This document shows, in pieces, positions 29,283-38,460 of a stretch of DNA of 64,000 nucleotides. The notes under the pieces were generated by a model. It was not told the DNA's origin. It made no database searches and saw only the letters and a program-made list of their open reading frames with translations. Each line of letters begins with the position of its first letter. The stretch's first letter is position 1. The position numbers and the translations under genes are program-made. This DNA is from Roseomonas sp. (GTDB taxonomy: Bacteria > Pseudomonadota > Alphaproteobacteria > Acetobacterales > Acetobacteraceae). The stretch lies in NCBI GenBank assembly GCA_020249265.1, contig JADCGA010000004.1, positions 1 to 64,000 of the forward strand, read 5' to 3'.

Positions 29283-31954
29283 TACGCGGTGCGATCAGCC
29301 CCGCCCGATTGCAGCGCCGCCTGCGCCGCCGCCAGCCGCGCCACCGGCACGCGATAGGGCGAACAGGAAACGTAATCCAAGCCGACACTTTCGCAGAAAT
29401 GGATGGAGGATGGATCGCCGCCATGTTCACCGCAAATACCAAGCTTGATATCCGGCCGCACGCTGCGGCCTTTCTCGACCGCGATGCGCACCAAAGCGCC
29501 CACACCGTCCGGGTCAATGGAGACAAACGGGTCCTTCGGGAAAATGCCCTTCTCGATGTAAAGCGGCAGGAACTTGCCGGCATCATCGCGCGAAAGGCCG
29601 AAGGTGGTTTGCGTCAGGTCATTCGTGCCGAAGGAAAAGAAATCCGCGACACTGGCAATGGCATCGGCAGTAAGGGCAGCGCGCGGCAATTCAATCATGG
29701 TGCCGACGCTGTAGACCACGTGATACCCGCCTTCAGCGAAAACCTCCTCCGCGACGCGATCCACCATGGCGCGGGTGATTTCCAATTCGCGCTTGGTCGC
29801 AACCAAGGGAATCATAATCTCCGGGACCGGGGCCTTATGCGTCTTGCGGCCAATTTCCGCCGCCGCTTCGAAAATCGCGCGCGCCTGCATTTCATAGATT
29901 TCTGGGAAGGAAATCCCGAGGCGACAGCCGCGATGGCCAAGCATGGGGTTTGCTTCCGATAATTCCTGCATGCGCCTTTGCATCGCCTCAACCTCGGTGC
30001 CGAGGGATGCCGCGACTTCCGCGATTTCATATTCGCTATGCGGCAGGAATTCATGGAGCGGTGGATCAAGCAAGCGGATGGTGACCGGCAGGCCGGCCAT
30101 GATCTCAAACAGATCCAGAAAATCCTTGCGCTGGAAGGGCAGCAAACGCGCGAGTGCCGCACGGCGGCCTTGTTCCGTTTCGGCCATGATCATCTGGCGC
30201 ACCGCGCCAATCCGCTCAGGGTCGAAGAACATGTGCTCGGTGCGGCAAAGCCCGATGCCTTCCGCGCCGAAGCGCCTGGCGGTTTCCGCATCTAACGGCG
30301 TTTCCGCATTGGCGCGGACACGCAAGCGGCGCACCTTGTCGGCCCAGCCCATCAATGTTGCGAAATCGCCCGAAAGCTGCGGTTCCACCATAGCGACGGA
30401 GCCAATGAAAACCTCACCCGTCGCACCATCCAGCGTGAGGATTTGGCCAGCTTCAATGCGTACGCCCCCAGCACTTAAATACTGGTTGTTGTAATCCACC
30501 GTGACGCCGCCACAGCCCGCCACACAGGGCCGGCCCATACCGCGCGCGACAACCGCCGCGTGGCTGGTCATGCCGCCGCGTGTGGTCAGCACGCCGCGCG
30601 CCGCATGCATGCCGTGAATATCTTCCGGCGAGGTTTCAATCCGCACCAGAATGACGCTTTCGCCTTTTTGCGCACGCGCTTCTGCTTCATCCGCGCTGAA
30701 GACAACAATGCCACACGCCGCACCGGGGGAAGCAGGCAGGCCCTTGGCAAGCAGCTTGCGCGGTGCCTTGGGGTCTAGCGTTGGGTGCAGCAATTGATCA
30801 AGCGCTGCTGGGTTCACGCGCCGCACGGCTTCGGTGTGATCAATCAAGCCTTCGCGCGCCATATCAACCGCGATTTTCAAGGACGCCGCGGCAGTGCGCT
30901 TTCCATTGCGAGTTTGCAACATATAAAGCTTGTTGCTCTGCACCGTGAATTCAATGTCCTGCATGTCACGGTAATGGCGTTCCAGCGTGGCGCGCACCTG
31001 CACCAATTCGGCATAGGCCGCCGGCATGGCATCTTCCATGCTGCGTTCGCTGGGTTTGGAGCGTTCCTTCGCCATGGGTTGCGGCGTGCGGATACCCGCC
31101 ACCACATCCTCACCCTGAGCATTGATCAAATATTCGCCGTAGAAAATATTCTCGCCAGTCGAAGGGTCGCGCGTGAAGCACACGCCGGTTGCGCAATCTT
31201 CGCCCATATTGCCGAAGACCATGGCTTGTACATTGACCGCCGTGCCCCATTCGGCCGGGATGTCATGCAGGCGCCGATAGGTCACCGCGCGCTGGTTCAT
31301 CCAACTGCCAAACACCGCGCCAATCGCGCCCCAAAGCTGCGTTTCAGGATCCTGCGGGAAGGGCCTGCCGGTGACTTCCGCGACCATTTCCTTATAGCCA
31401 TCCACCACGCGATGCCATTCGGATGCGGTGAGTTCCGTATCCTCATTCTTCCCGGTGTCGAGCTTCACATGCTCGATAACTTCCTCAAAGCGGTGATGAT
31501 CAACGTCGAGCACCACGGACCCATACATCTGGATGAAGCGCCGATAGGAATCCCAGGCGAAGCGCGCATCACCGGAAGCCGTGACCAGGCCTTCGACGGT
31601 CTGGTCATTCAGGCCCAGGTTCAGCACCGTATCCATCATGCCCGGCATGGAAACCCGCGCGCCGGAGCGGACGGAGACCAGCAGCGGGCGGTGATGATCA
31701 CCGAAGCGATTACCCACCGCTTCTTCCACCCGCGCCAGGGCCGCACGCACCTGCTGCGCCAGATCATCGGGGTATTTCTGCCCATTATCGTAATAGGCGG
31801 TGCAAACTTCGGTGGTGATGGTGAAGCCAGGCGGCACCGGCAAGCCGATCGAGGCCATTTCGGCCAAATTGGCGCCTTTGCCACCCAGAAGATTCCGCAT
31901 ATCGGCTCGGCCTTCATTGTGGCCGGCGCCGAAGCTATAGACCCATTGTGTCAT
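29282..31954 (-). CDS. ppdK: Pyruvate, phosphate dikinase
   Basis: PPDK interconverts pyruvate + ATP + phosphate with PEP + AMP + pyrophosphate in the cytoplasm. The 890 residues comprise the ATP-grasp domain (GGKGANLAEMASIGLPVPPGF), the swivelling phosphohistidine domain with GGMTSHAAVVARGMGRPCVAG (catalytic His, and the regulatory Thr two residues before it), and the PEP-binding TIM barrel (GLCRTEHMF, LGHRGCRLG, SFGTNDLTQTTFGLSRDD, GICGEHGGDP with catalytic Cys). Length is typical. Its probable regulator, a PSRP kinase/pyrophosphorylase, is encoded at 39.8 kb in this window. Confidence 0.97.
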   Translation of the reverse strand: MTQWVYSFGAGHNEGRADMRNLLGGKGANLAEMASIGLPVPPGFTITTEVCTAYYDNGQKYPDDLAQQVRAALARVEEAVGNRFGDHHRPLLVSVRSGARVSMPGMMDTVLNLGLNDQTVEGLVTASGDARFAWDSYRRFIQMYGSVVLDVDHHRFEEVIEHVKLDTGKNEDTELTASEWHRVVDGYKEMVAEVTGRPFPQDPETQLWGAIGAVFGSWMNQRAVTYRRLHDIPAEWGTAVNVQAMVFGNMGEDCATGVCFTRDPSTGENIFYGEYLINAQGEDVVAGIRTPQPMAKERSKPSERSMEDAMPAAYAELVQVRATLERHYRDMQDIEFTVQSNKLYMLQTRNGKRTAAASLKIAVDMAREGLIDHTEAVRRVNPAALDQLLHPTLDPKAPRKLLAKGLPASPGAACGIVVFSADEAEARAQKGESVILVRIETSPEDIHGMHAARGVLTTRGGMTSHAAVVARGMGRPCVAGCGGVTVDYNNQYLSAGGVRIEAGQILTLDGATGEVFIGSVAMVEPQLSGDFATLMGWADKVRRLRVRANAETPLDAETARRFGAEGIGLCRTEHMFFDPERIGAVRQMIMAETEQGRRAALARLLPFQRKDFLDLFEIMAGLPVTIRLLDPPLHEFLPHSEYEIAEVAASLGTEVEAMQRRMQELSEANPMLGHRGCRLGISFPEIYEMQARAIFEAAAEIGRKTHKAPVPEIMIPLVATKRELEITRAMVDRVAEEVFAEGGYHVVYSVGTMIELPRAALTADAIASVADFFSFGTNDLTQTTFGLSRDDAGKFLPLYIEKGIFPKDPFVSIDPDGVGALVRIAVEKGRSVRPDIKLGICGEHGGDPSSIHFCESVGLDYVSCSPYRVPVARLAAAQAALQSGGADRTA

Positions 31955-31965
31955 GGGGGGGTTCC

Positions 31966-34230
31966 TCAGGCTTCAATCTTGGAGAAATCCGCCACGGCAT
32001 CCATGGCGGCACGAAGACGGGCGAGCAGTCGCAGACGATTGCGGCGAAGTTCCGGCGCGGGATCGTTCACGATCACTTTTTCGAAAAAAGCATCCACCGG
32101 GGCGCGGAGCCCGGCCATGGCTTCCATGGCGCGTTCAAAATCCTCGGCCTCGATATCCAGGCGAATGCGGGTGCCGGCTTCTTCAAGCGCGGCGGCAAGG
32201 GCGGCTTCTTCGGGTAGTTTCAGCAGATGCGCTTCATAGCCGGTATCAAAGGCGTGGCCGTCGCGCTTTTCTTCGATGCGGAGAATGTTCACGGCGCGGC
32301 GATGCGCCGCCAGCAGATTGGCGCCGGCTTCACTTTCCACAAAACCGCGCACCGCATCGGCGCGGGAGAGTAGGCGGTTGAGGTCATCATCCGGCGTGGC
32401 GCCAAACACCGCCGTCACCACATCATGCCGGGCGCCTTCGCCACGGAGTTGGACGCGCAGCCGTTCGGCGAGGAAATCGAGCAAGCCAGCGGCAAAGGCC
32501 GCGACCAAGGGTGGATGCGCGCTGCTGGGCGGGGCCTGCCAGCCGCTGGCACGCTTGGCTTCGGCAATTTCCACGCCGAAATCCGGCGCGGAGGTAGCAT
32601 TGGTGGCTTGTGGGAAAATGAGGAAGGCTTCGCCCATCAAATCAGCCAAGGGCAGCCGCAAGCCATTTTCACGAATGATGCGAATGACGCCGAGCCCAGC
32701 GCGACGCAGCGCGAAAGGGTCACCACTACCGGTAGGCTTTTCGTCCACGGCGAAGAAACCGACCAATTGATCAATCTTATCCGCCAGCGCCACCGCAATC
32801 GCGATGGGCTCCTGCGGCACGGCATCTCCCGCGCCCACCGGGCGGTAATGCGCGGCGATGGCGTCCGCCACGCGCGCATCCTCACCCTGACCCAGCGCGT
32901 AATACCGCCCCATCACGCCCTGCAATTCCGGGAATTCGCCCACCATGCCGGAAGCAAGATCTGCCTTCGCCAACCGCGCCGCGCGCCGCGCCAGCGTCGC
33001 ATCCGCACCCAATTTTTCCGCGATCAGCCCCGCGAGGTTTTCCAGCCGCGCCACGCGCTGGCCCTGTGTGCCAAGCTTGGCGTGGAATACCACGCTATCC
33101 AGCTTGGGCAGGAAGCTTTCCAGCTTTTGCTTGCGGTCCAAATCCCAGAAGAACCGCGCATCAGCCAAGCGCGCGCGCAGCACGCGTTCATTGCCGGCCA
33201 CAATCGCGGCACCACCATCGGGCGCTGCGATATTCGCCACCAACGCAAAGCGCGGCGCTGCTGAGCTATCCATCTTGCGCAAGGCGAAATAGCGTTGATT
33301 GACGCGCATGGTTGTGCGCATCACCTCCGGCGGCAAATCCATGAAGGCATCATCAATCCGCCCGAGCAAAGGCACCGGCCATTCAATCAGGCCCGCGACT
33401 TCGGCAATCAAGCCCTCATCCGGCACCACTTCCAGCCCTTCGGCGGTGGCGAGCGCCGCGATGCCATCGCGGATCATCCGCGCGCGTTCTTCCGCTTCCA
33501 GCACCACATGGCGCGCGGCCAAAGCGGATTTGTATTCGGCGAAGCTGCGCACGGCAAAAGCACCAGGGGACATGATGCGATGGCCTTCGGTCAGATCGCC
33601 ACTCGCCAAACCATGACCATCATCGCCGCCTTGCGCCAGAGTGAACAGCACCACTTCACCATTCAGCACGCACAGAATGCGCTTCAGGGGCCGCACCCAT
33701 ACCATGGAAGATGTGCCACCCCAGCGCATGGATTTCGGCCAGGGGAAGGCGCGGATCAGCATAGGCAATTCGCGCGCCAAGACGGATGCAGGTGCCTCGC
33801 CAGTCAGGGTTCGCCGCATGAAGACATGCGTTGCTCTTCCTGCCTGGGTAGCTTCGAACCGCAGTTGTGAAGGTCCGCCTACATCGAAGACCCCTCCGCT
33901 TTTTAGCGTTGCCAAGCCCTGTTTCGCCCAAGCCCTCGGGTCCTCGCCACGCGGCAAGTGGCTTGTAAGGAAAGCTAATAACGCCTCATCGGGAGCATCC
34001 AAACGAGGCCCCCGCTTTTCGTCTTCCCGTGAGGGGATCGCAGTGCGGATTTCTGCGCGATAGGTGATCCGCCTAGGCCCGAATGCGCGATGCTCGTGTC
34101 GGGGGGGTGATATGCTTTTTCCCAAGAAGTTACGCATTGAATCGCAGAAGCGGTCAGCCGCCGTTTCCTGCATACGCGCAGGTATTTCTTCGGAAAATAG
34201 TTCAATCAGCAGTTCAGCAAATTCAGCCAT
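31966..34230 (-). CDS. glyS: Glycine--tRNA ligase beta subunit
   Basis: GlyS is the tRNA-recognising subunit of the alpha2-beta2 bacterial glycyl-tRNA synthetase. It opens LLIELFSEEIPARMQ, the family hallmark, followed by FPWPKSMRWG, then the HD-like region (KADLASGMVGEFPELQGVMGRYYA) and a C-terminal DALR-type anticodon-binding domain. At 754 residues it is somewhat longer than the usual ~690. The first ~170 codons (33.7-34.2 kb) look AT-richer and less codon-biased than the rest, suggesting recombination. Its ATG lies inside the last codons of vapC (8-base overlap), so its translation is coupled to a toxin gene. Confidence 0.95.
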   Translation of the reverse strand: MAEFAELLIELFSEEIPARMQETAADRFCDSMRNFLGKSISPPRHEHRAFGPRRITYRAEIRTAIPSREDEKRGPRLDAPDEALLAFLTSHLPRGEDPRAWAKQGLATLKSGGVFDVGGPSQLRFEATQAGRATHVFMRRTLTGEAPASVLARELPMLIRAFPWPKSMRWGGTSSMVWVRPLKRILCVLNGEVVLFTLAQGGDDGHGLASGDLTEGHRIMSPGAFAVRSFAEYKSALAARHVVLEAEERARMIRDGIAALATAEGLEVVPDEGLIAEVAGLIEWPVPLLGRIDDAFMDLPPEVMRTTMRVNQRYFALRKMDSSAAPRFALVANIAAPDGGAAIVAGNERVLRARLADARFFWDLDRKQKLESFLPKLDSVVFHAKLGTQGQRVARLENLAGLIAEKLGADATLARRAARLAKADLASGMVGEFPELQGVMGRYYALGQGEDARVADAIAAHYRPVGAGDAVPQEPIAIAVALADKIDQLVGFFAVDEKPTGSGDPFALRRAGLGVIRIIRENGLRLPLADLMGEAFLIFPQATNATSAPDFGVEIAEAKRASGWQAPPSSAHPPLVAAFAAGLLDFLAERLRVQLRGEGARHDVVTAVFGATPDDDLNRLLSRADAVRGFVESEAGANLLAAHRRAVNILRIEEKRDGHAFDTGYEAHLLKLPEEAALAAALEEAGTRIRLDIEAEDFERAMEAMAGLRAPVDAFFEKVIVNDPAPELRRNRLRLLARLRAAMDAVADFSKIEA

Positions 34231-34624
34231 GGGGTTTGATCGCCGGCTCTATATCGGTTGCGGCGAAATCACCGCCCTTGAACAGCAATGTCTGCCCGCG
34301 GTCCTTGGCCAGCGCATAGGAAAAGCAATCGCCGAGGTTCAACCCCGCCTTGTGGCGGCCCTTGCCGTAGCGGCGCCAGGCATCGCGGGCGATTGCGGCA
34401 TGCGCCGCTGTAAAAGGCACTATTTCCGGACGAATGGCGCCCATCAAGGCATCCAGCTTTTCCGCCATGCCCGGTCCTGTCCGACCCTCCGCGATAATGG
34501 CGGTTTCCAGCAAGGTTGGCGCGGCAATTGCCGCGGTATCTGCGTCGCGGATCATGGCAGCCAGGCGCTCTGCCTCAGGCTCCTTGAACAGGATTGCGAC
34601 CAATGCCGAGGAATCAAGAATCAT
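34223..34624 (-). CDS. vapC: VapC-type PIN-domain ribonuclease toxin
   Basis: The 133-residue PIN domain has MILDSSALVAILFKEPEAE at the start (first acidic residue Asp4), Glu in PTLLETAII, and the third and fourth acidic positions in GLNLGDCFSYALAK, ending FKGGDFAATDI. VapC toxins are Mg-dependent endoribonucleases that cut tRNA or rRNA. It overlaps vapB (ATGA, 4 bases) upstream and glyS downstream (8 bases), so it sits inside the glyQ-glyS operon. All four acidic residues are present, so it is probably active. Confidence 0.93.
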   Translation of the reverse strand: MILDSSALVAILFKEPEAERLAAMIRDADTAAIAAPTLLETAIIAEGRTGPGMAEKLDALMGAIRPEIVPFTAAHAAIARDAWRRYGKGRHKAGLNLGDCFSYALAKDRGQTLLFKGGDFAATDIEPAIKPHG

Positions 34625-34869
34625 CGCGGCAGCCCGGTTTCGTCATAAAGATCGCGATGATCGCTGGTCACGCCGGGCGGGACCAGCTTGGAGGCTTCCT
34701 CGGCTATTGCCATGATGGCGTCGAATTTGCGCTGCCGCGCGGCCTTTTCCCGTGCCAGTTTTTCCGCCACCGCTTCGCGGACAGCCCCGGTCGCCGTGGT
34801 GCCGAGCATTGCCGCAAGCTCCTTCGCTTCGGCAATCAGCGCGGCATCCTTGATGTTCAACTGGCCCAT
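34621..34869 (-). CDS. vapB: VapB-family antitoxin
   Basis: The 82-residue protein starts MGQLNIKDAALIAEAKELAA, followed by GTTATGAVREAVAEKLARE, the hallmark of the Rv0623-like VapB family, in which an N-terminal ribbon-helix-helix binds DNA and the C-terminal tail (about 60-82) wraps the toxin. It directly precedes and overlaps vapC. It lies 58 bases after the glyQ stop, so a promoter of its own is possible in that gap, in addition to read-through from glyQ; autoregulation by VapBC at such a site is expected from the family. Confidence 0.92.
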   Translation of the reverse strand: MGQLNIKDAALIAEAKELAAMLGTTATGAVREAVAEKLAREKAARQRKFDAIMAIAEEASKLVPPGVTSDHRDLYDETGLPR

Positions 34870-34927
34870 GGCGCACCTTTGGTAGAAAGCGCATAGAATA
34901 TGGTAGAAAATCCCCGAAAGCGCAAGA

Positions 34928-35791
34928 TCAGGCCGCCTCGCCGGCCAGCCAGGCCTCGCAGCAGCCCTTCGCCAGCGTCCGCACGCGGCCGATATAGGCG
35001 GCGCGCTCCGTCACGCTGATCGCCCCTCGCGCATCCAGCAGGTTGAAGCGATGCGATGCCTTGATGCATTGGTCATAGGCCGGCAAGGCGAGCTTCCGCT
35101 CCAACAGCGCGGCGCATTCGGCTTCTGCATCCTCAAAATGGCGGAACAGCATTTTGGTGTCGGCGGCTTCGAAATTATGGGCGCTGTATTCGCGCTCAGC
35201 CCGCAGGAACACATCGCCGTATTTCACGCCTTCGCCGTTGAAATCCAGGTCGTAAACATTCTCGACCCCCTGGATATACATGGCCAGGCGTTCCAGCCCG
35301 TAAGTCAGTTCGGCGCTGGGTTTCTCACAGGCAATGCCGCCTACCTGCTGGAAATAGGTGAATTGCGTCACCTCCATCCCATCACACCAGACTTCCCAGC
35401 CCAGGCCCCAGGCGCCGAGTGTCGGGCTTTCCCAATCATCCTCAACAAAGCGGATGTCATGCAAGGCAGGGTCAATGCCAAGGGCGCGATAGCTTTCAAT
35501 CAGCAGCGCCTGCGGGTCTGCGGGCGATGGCTTCAGGATCACCTGATATTGGTAATAATGCTGTAGGCGATTGGGGTTTTCGCCATAGCGGCCATCGGCG
35601 GGGCGGCGCGATGGCTGTACATAGGCGGCCTTCCAGGGCTTTGGGCCAAGGGCGCGCAAGGTGGTCGCCGGGTGAAAGGTGCCGGCACCCACTTCCATGT
35701 CATAGGGCTGCAGGATCACGCAGCCCTGATCCGCCCAATAGCGATGCAGGCGCAGGATGATGTCCTGAAAACTGGGCGGCTTGGCGGTCAT
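34928..35791 (-). CDS. glyQ: Glycine--tRNA ligase alpha subunit
   Basis: GlyQ is the catalytic subunit that activates glycine. The 287-residue protein contains [56 protein letters not shown] and [20 protein letters not shown], all highly conserved. The start at 35791 ([10 protein letters not shown]) is chosen because that is where family similarity starts. The open frame extends upstream, but with a non-conserved stretch. It is the first gene of glyQ-vapB-vapC-glyS. Confidence 0.97.
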   Translation of the reverse strand: MTAKPPSFQDIILRLHRYWADQGCVILQPYDMEVGAGTFHPATTLRALGPKPWKAAYVQPSRRPADGRYGENPNRLQHYYQYQVILKPSPADPQALLIESYRALGIDPALHDIRFVEDDWESPTLGAWGLGWEVWCDGMEVTQFTYFQQVGGIACEKPSAELTYGLERLAMYIQGVENVYDLDFNGEGVKYGDVFLRAEREYSAHNFEAADTKMLFRHFEDAEAECAALLERKLALPAYDQCIKASHRFNLLDARGAISVTERAAYIGRVRTLAKGCCEAWLAGEAA

Positions 35792-35870
35792 GCTGGTTCT
35801 ATGCTCTGGCGCGGCGGCAATGAGGGGTGCTCTATAGGCACCGCAGGCCCCTCGGGCAAGGAATCCCGCC

Positions 35871-36275
35871 ATGACCAATGTGCAAGAAATCATCGCCGCT
35901 TATCTCGCGGTCTTTAATCGCGGGGATTGGCCGGGCATGCTGGCGTTGCTGGCCGATGATGTGGCGCATGACATCAATCAGGGCGCCACACAGCACGGCA
36001 AGCCGGCCTTCGCCGCGTTCCTCGACCATATGGCGCGCTGCTACCGTGAAGAATTGCGGGATATCGTGATCATGGCGGGGCCGGATGGTAGCCGTGCGGC
36101 AGCAGAATTTCGGGTTGAGGGGGAATATTTGGCCACCGATGAAGGGCTGCCGCCGGCAAAGGGCCAGCGCTATTCCCTGCCCGCCGGGGCCTTCTATGCG
36201 CTGCACGATGGCAAGATCACGCGCGTCACGGTGTTCTACAATTTGCAGGATTGGCTCCGCCAAGTGGGCGGCTGA
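35871..36275 (+). CDS. SnoaL-like (NTF2-fold) protein
   Basis: The 134-residue protein has an NTF2-like fold: an N-terminal helix pair ([33 protein letters not shown]), then strands and the C-terminal [24 protein letters not shown]. It is similar to ketosteroid isomerase-related / SnoaL-like proteins, which may be enzymes or ligand binders. The function is not predictable. The ATG at 35871 lies 79 bases from the divergent glyQ start, and the stop lies 39 bases before aroE, so it may be part of the aroE-coaE-dnaQ transcript. Confidence 0.82.
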   Translation: MTNVQEIIAAYLAVFNRGDWPGMLALLADDVAHDINQGATQHGKPAFAAFLDHMARCYREELRDIVIMAGPDGSRAAAEFRVEGEYLATDEGLPPAKGQRYSLPAGAFYALHDGKITRVTVFYNLQDWLRQVGG

Positions 36276-36314
36276 ACGCTTGCTTTCCGGCTGGCTGAAG
36301 TGCTTTCTGGTGGG

Positions 36315-37163
36315 ATGAAGCTTTTATCCGGTCATGCCCGGCTCGCCGGGGTTTTCGGCTTTCCCGTCACCCATTCGCGCTCCCCGCGGCTGCATGGGTA
36401 CTGGCTGCAACGCTATGGCATTGATGGCGCCTATATCCCGCTTGGCGTGGCGCCGGAACGCTTTGGGCATGCGGTGCGGTCTTTGGTGGATCTCGGCTTT
36501 CGCGGCGCCAATGTCACCATACCCCATAAGCTCGCGGCCTTTGAGATTTGCGATGGGGTCGCGCCCTTCGCCCGCCGCGCTGGGGCCGTGAATACACTGA
36601 TTTTCCGGGATGGGCGGATTGAGGGGTCAAATACTGATGGCTTCGGCTTTCTGGAAAGCATCCGTGACGCTGCGCCTGGCTGGCGGGCCGATGCCGGCCC
36701 TGCGGTGCTTTTGGGCGCGGGTGGTGCAGCGCGGGCCATTGCCGCCGCTTTGCTCGATGCCGGCGCGCCGCGTGTAACGCTAGTGAACCGCACCACTGCG
36801 AAGGCCGAGGCTCTGGCGCGTGATCTTGGCGGGCCGATTCATGTGGCGGATCGGGCTCCGTTGGAAGACGCGGCTTTGCTCGTGAACACAACCTCGCTCG
36901 GCATGCAGGGTCAGCCGCCGTTGGAGATGGACCTGAGCCCCTTAGCCACGAGCGCCGTGGTTGCCGATATTGTCTATGTGCCGCTCGCAACCCGCCTTCT
37001 GGCGGCGGCGCGGGCGCGCGGCCTGATTGCAGTGGATGGGCTTGGCATGTTGCTGCATCAGGCGCGGCCGGGCTTTGAGGCCTGGTTCGGCGTGGCGCCA
37101 CAGGTGGACCAGGCTTTGCGCGATGTGGTGGCGGCCGATATTCCAAAACGTGATGGCGCATGA
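36315..37163 (+). CDS. aroE: Shikimate dehydrogenase (NADP+)
   Basis: AroE reduces 3-dehydroshikimate in aromatic amino acid synthesis. The 282-residue protein has the shikimate-binding FGFPVTHSRSPRLHGYW, the catalytic Lys in NVTIPHK, GAVNTL, the nucleotide-binding GAGGAARAIAAALLDAG and NRTTAKAEAL, and the closing DGLGMLLHQARPGFEAWFG. ATG 36315 follows GGTGGG; an in-frame GTG at 36300 is the less likely start. Its stop overlaps coaE (ATGA). Confidence 0.96.
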   Translation: MKLLSGHARLAGVFGFPVTHSRSPRLHGYWLQRYGIDGAYIPLGVAPERFGHAVRSLVDLGFRGANVTIPHKLAAFEICDGVAPFARRAGAVNTLIFRDGRIEGSNTDGFGFLESIRDAAPGWRADAGPAVLLGAGGAARAIAAALLDAGAPRVTLVNRTTAKAEALARDLGGPIHVADRAPLEDAALLVNTTSLGMQGQPPLEMDLSPLATSAVVADIVYVPLATRLLAAARARGLIAVDGLGMLLHQARPGFEAWFGVAPQVDQALRDVVAADIPKRDGA

Positions 37164-37753
37164 AGATTATCGGCCTCACGGGGGGGATCGGGATGGGGAA
37201 ATCCACGGCCTCCGCCACGTTTCGCCGCCATAGGGTGCCGATATTTGATGCTGACCGCGCTGTGCATGATTTGCAGGCGGTAGGCGGGCGGGCGGTACGG
37301 CCCATTGAGGCAGCCTTCCCCGGCACCACGCAAGGTGGCGCGGTAAATCGGGAAGCATTGCGTCGGGCTGTGCTGGGCAATCCAACGGCCTTGAAGCAAT
37401 TGGAGCGGATTGTGCATCCCTTGGTGCGCGATGCTGAGAAGCGTTTTCTGGCGTCGGCGCGTCGTGCGGGGAAGTCCCTTGTCATTTTGGATATTCCCTT
37501 GCTGCTTGAAACGGGTGGGCAGAAGCGCGTTGATCTGGTGGTGGTGGTCTCAGCCCCCGCTGCCGTGCAGGCGGTGCGCGTGCTACGCCGCCCTGGCATG
37601 ACGGCGGAGCGCCTGGCCGCTATTCGCGCGCGGCAAATGCCGGATGCGATGAAGCGTCGGCAAGCGGATGTGGTGATCCATAGCGGGCTGTCGCGGCACT
37701 TCGCGGTCTCAGCTATTCGCCGCCTGATGGTCCGGTTGAGGAGCACCCGCTGA
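37160..37753 (+). CDS. coaE: Dephospho-CoA kinase
   Basis: CoaE catalyses the last step of coenzyme A synthesis. The 197-residue P-loop kinase has GLTGGIGMGKSTASATFR at the N-terminus, DADRAVHDL, IVHPLVRDAEKRF, and the lid-region ARQMPDAMKRRQADVVIHSG, all typical of the family. It is coupled to aroE (ATGA overlap) and to dnaQ (TGATG, one base). Confidence 0.96.
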   Translation: MKIIGLTGGIGMGKSTASATFRRHRVPIFDADRAVHDLQAVGGRAVRPIEAAFPGTTQGGAVNREALRRAVLGNPTALKQLERIVHPLVRDAEKRFLASARRAGKSLVILDIPLLLETGGQKRVDLVVVVSAPAAVQAVRVLRRPGMTAERLAAIRARQMPDAMKRRQADVVIHSGLSRHFAVSAIRRLMVRLRSTR

Positions 37754-38454
37754 TGCGACAGATTGTGCTGGATACGGAAACCACGGGCCTCGATCCGCTG
37801 ACCGGTGATCGCGTGATCGAAGTGGCGGCGGTGGAATTGTTCAATCTGCTGCCGACTGGTGAAGCGTTTCATACGCTGCTTGACCCGGAACGCGATATCC
37901 CCGCCGAGGCTTCGCGTATTCATGGCTTCACCAATGGTGATGTCGCCGGCAAGCCAAAATTCGCCGCGATTGCCGATCAGCTTTTGAAATTCTTGGGTGA
38001 TGCAGACATCATTGCGCATAACGCGCCCTTCGATTTTGGCTTTCTGGATGCAGAGTTGTTCCGCTGTCAGCGCCCGCCCCTGGATCGCAGGCGCATGATT
38101 GACAGCCTGGCGATGGCGAAGGCGCGCTTTCCCGGCATGCCGAATAATCTGGATGCGCTGTGTCGTCGGCTTGGCGTGGATAATTCCATGCGTGGCAACC
38201 ACAATGCTATTCTCGACTGTCAGCTTTTGGCGCAAGTCTATCTGGAAATGATGGGCGGCAAGCAGCCGGGCCTGGAATTGGCCGCTAAAGCCGCGCCACG
38301 TATGGTTGCCCTTGATGTGGAAGCGGTGGAGCGTGACGCGGTGGTGATCACCCCAAGCGCAGAAGCACTGGCCGCGCATGAGGTGTTCGTTTCGAGCAAG
38401 GTTAAGGAGGCGCTTTGGTTGAAGCCCCCCTTCACCACAGAAGGCAGTTCCTAG
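37753..38454 (+). CDS. dnaQ: DNA polymerase III epsilon subunit (3'-5' proofreading exonuclease)
   Basis: The 233-residue DEDDh exonuclease has motif Exo I (LDTETTGLDP), Exo II (IIAHNAPFDFGFLDAE) and Exo III (HNAILDCQLLAQVY), with the catalytic His in GNHNAILD. The C-terminal tail provides the polymerase alpha-binding segment. In Caulobacter, aroE-coaE-dnaQ also lie close to the origin. The gene converges on hemE, with only 6 bases between the stops. Confidence 0.95.
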   Translation: MRQIVLDTETTGLDPLTGDRVIEVAAVELFNLLPTGEAFHTLLDPERDIPAEASRIHGFTNGDVAGKPKFAAIADQLLKFLGDADIIAHNAPFDFGFLDAELFRCQRPPLDRRRMIDSLAMAKARFPGMPNNLDALCRRLGVDNSMRGNHNAILDCQLLAQVYLEMMGGKQPGLELAAKAAPRMVALDVEAVERDAVVITPSAEALAAHEVFVSSKVKEALWLKPPFTTEGSS

Positions 38455-38460
38455 GGCGCC

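Noticed and set aside
30785-32239. Plus-strand open frame of 484 codons
   Set aside because: It lies antisense to ppdK and glyS; composition is that of a shadow frame.
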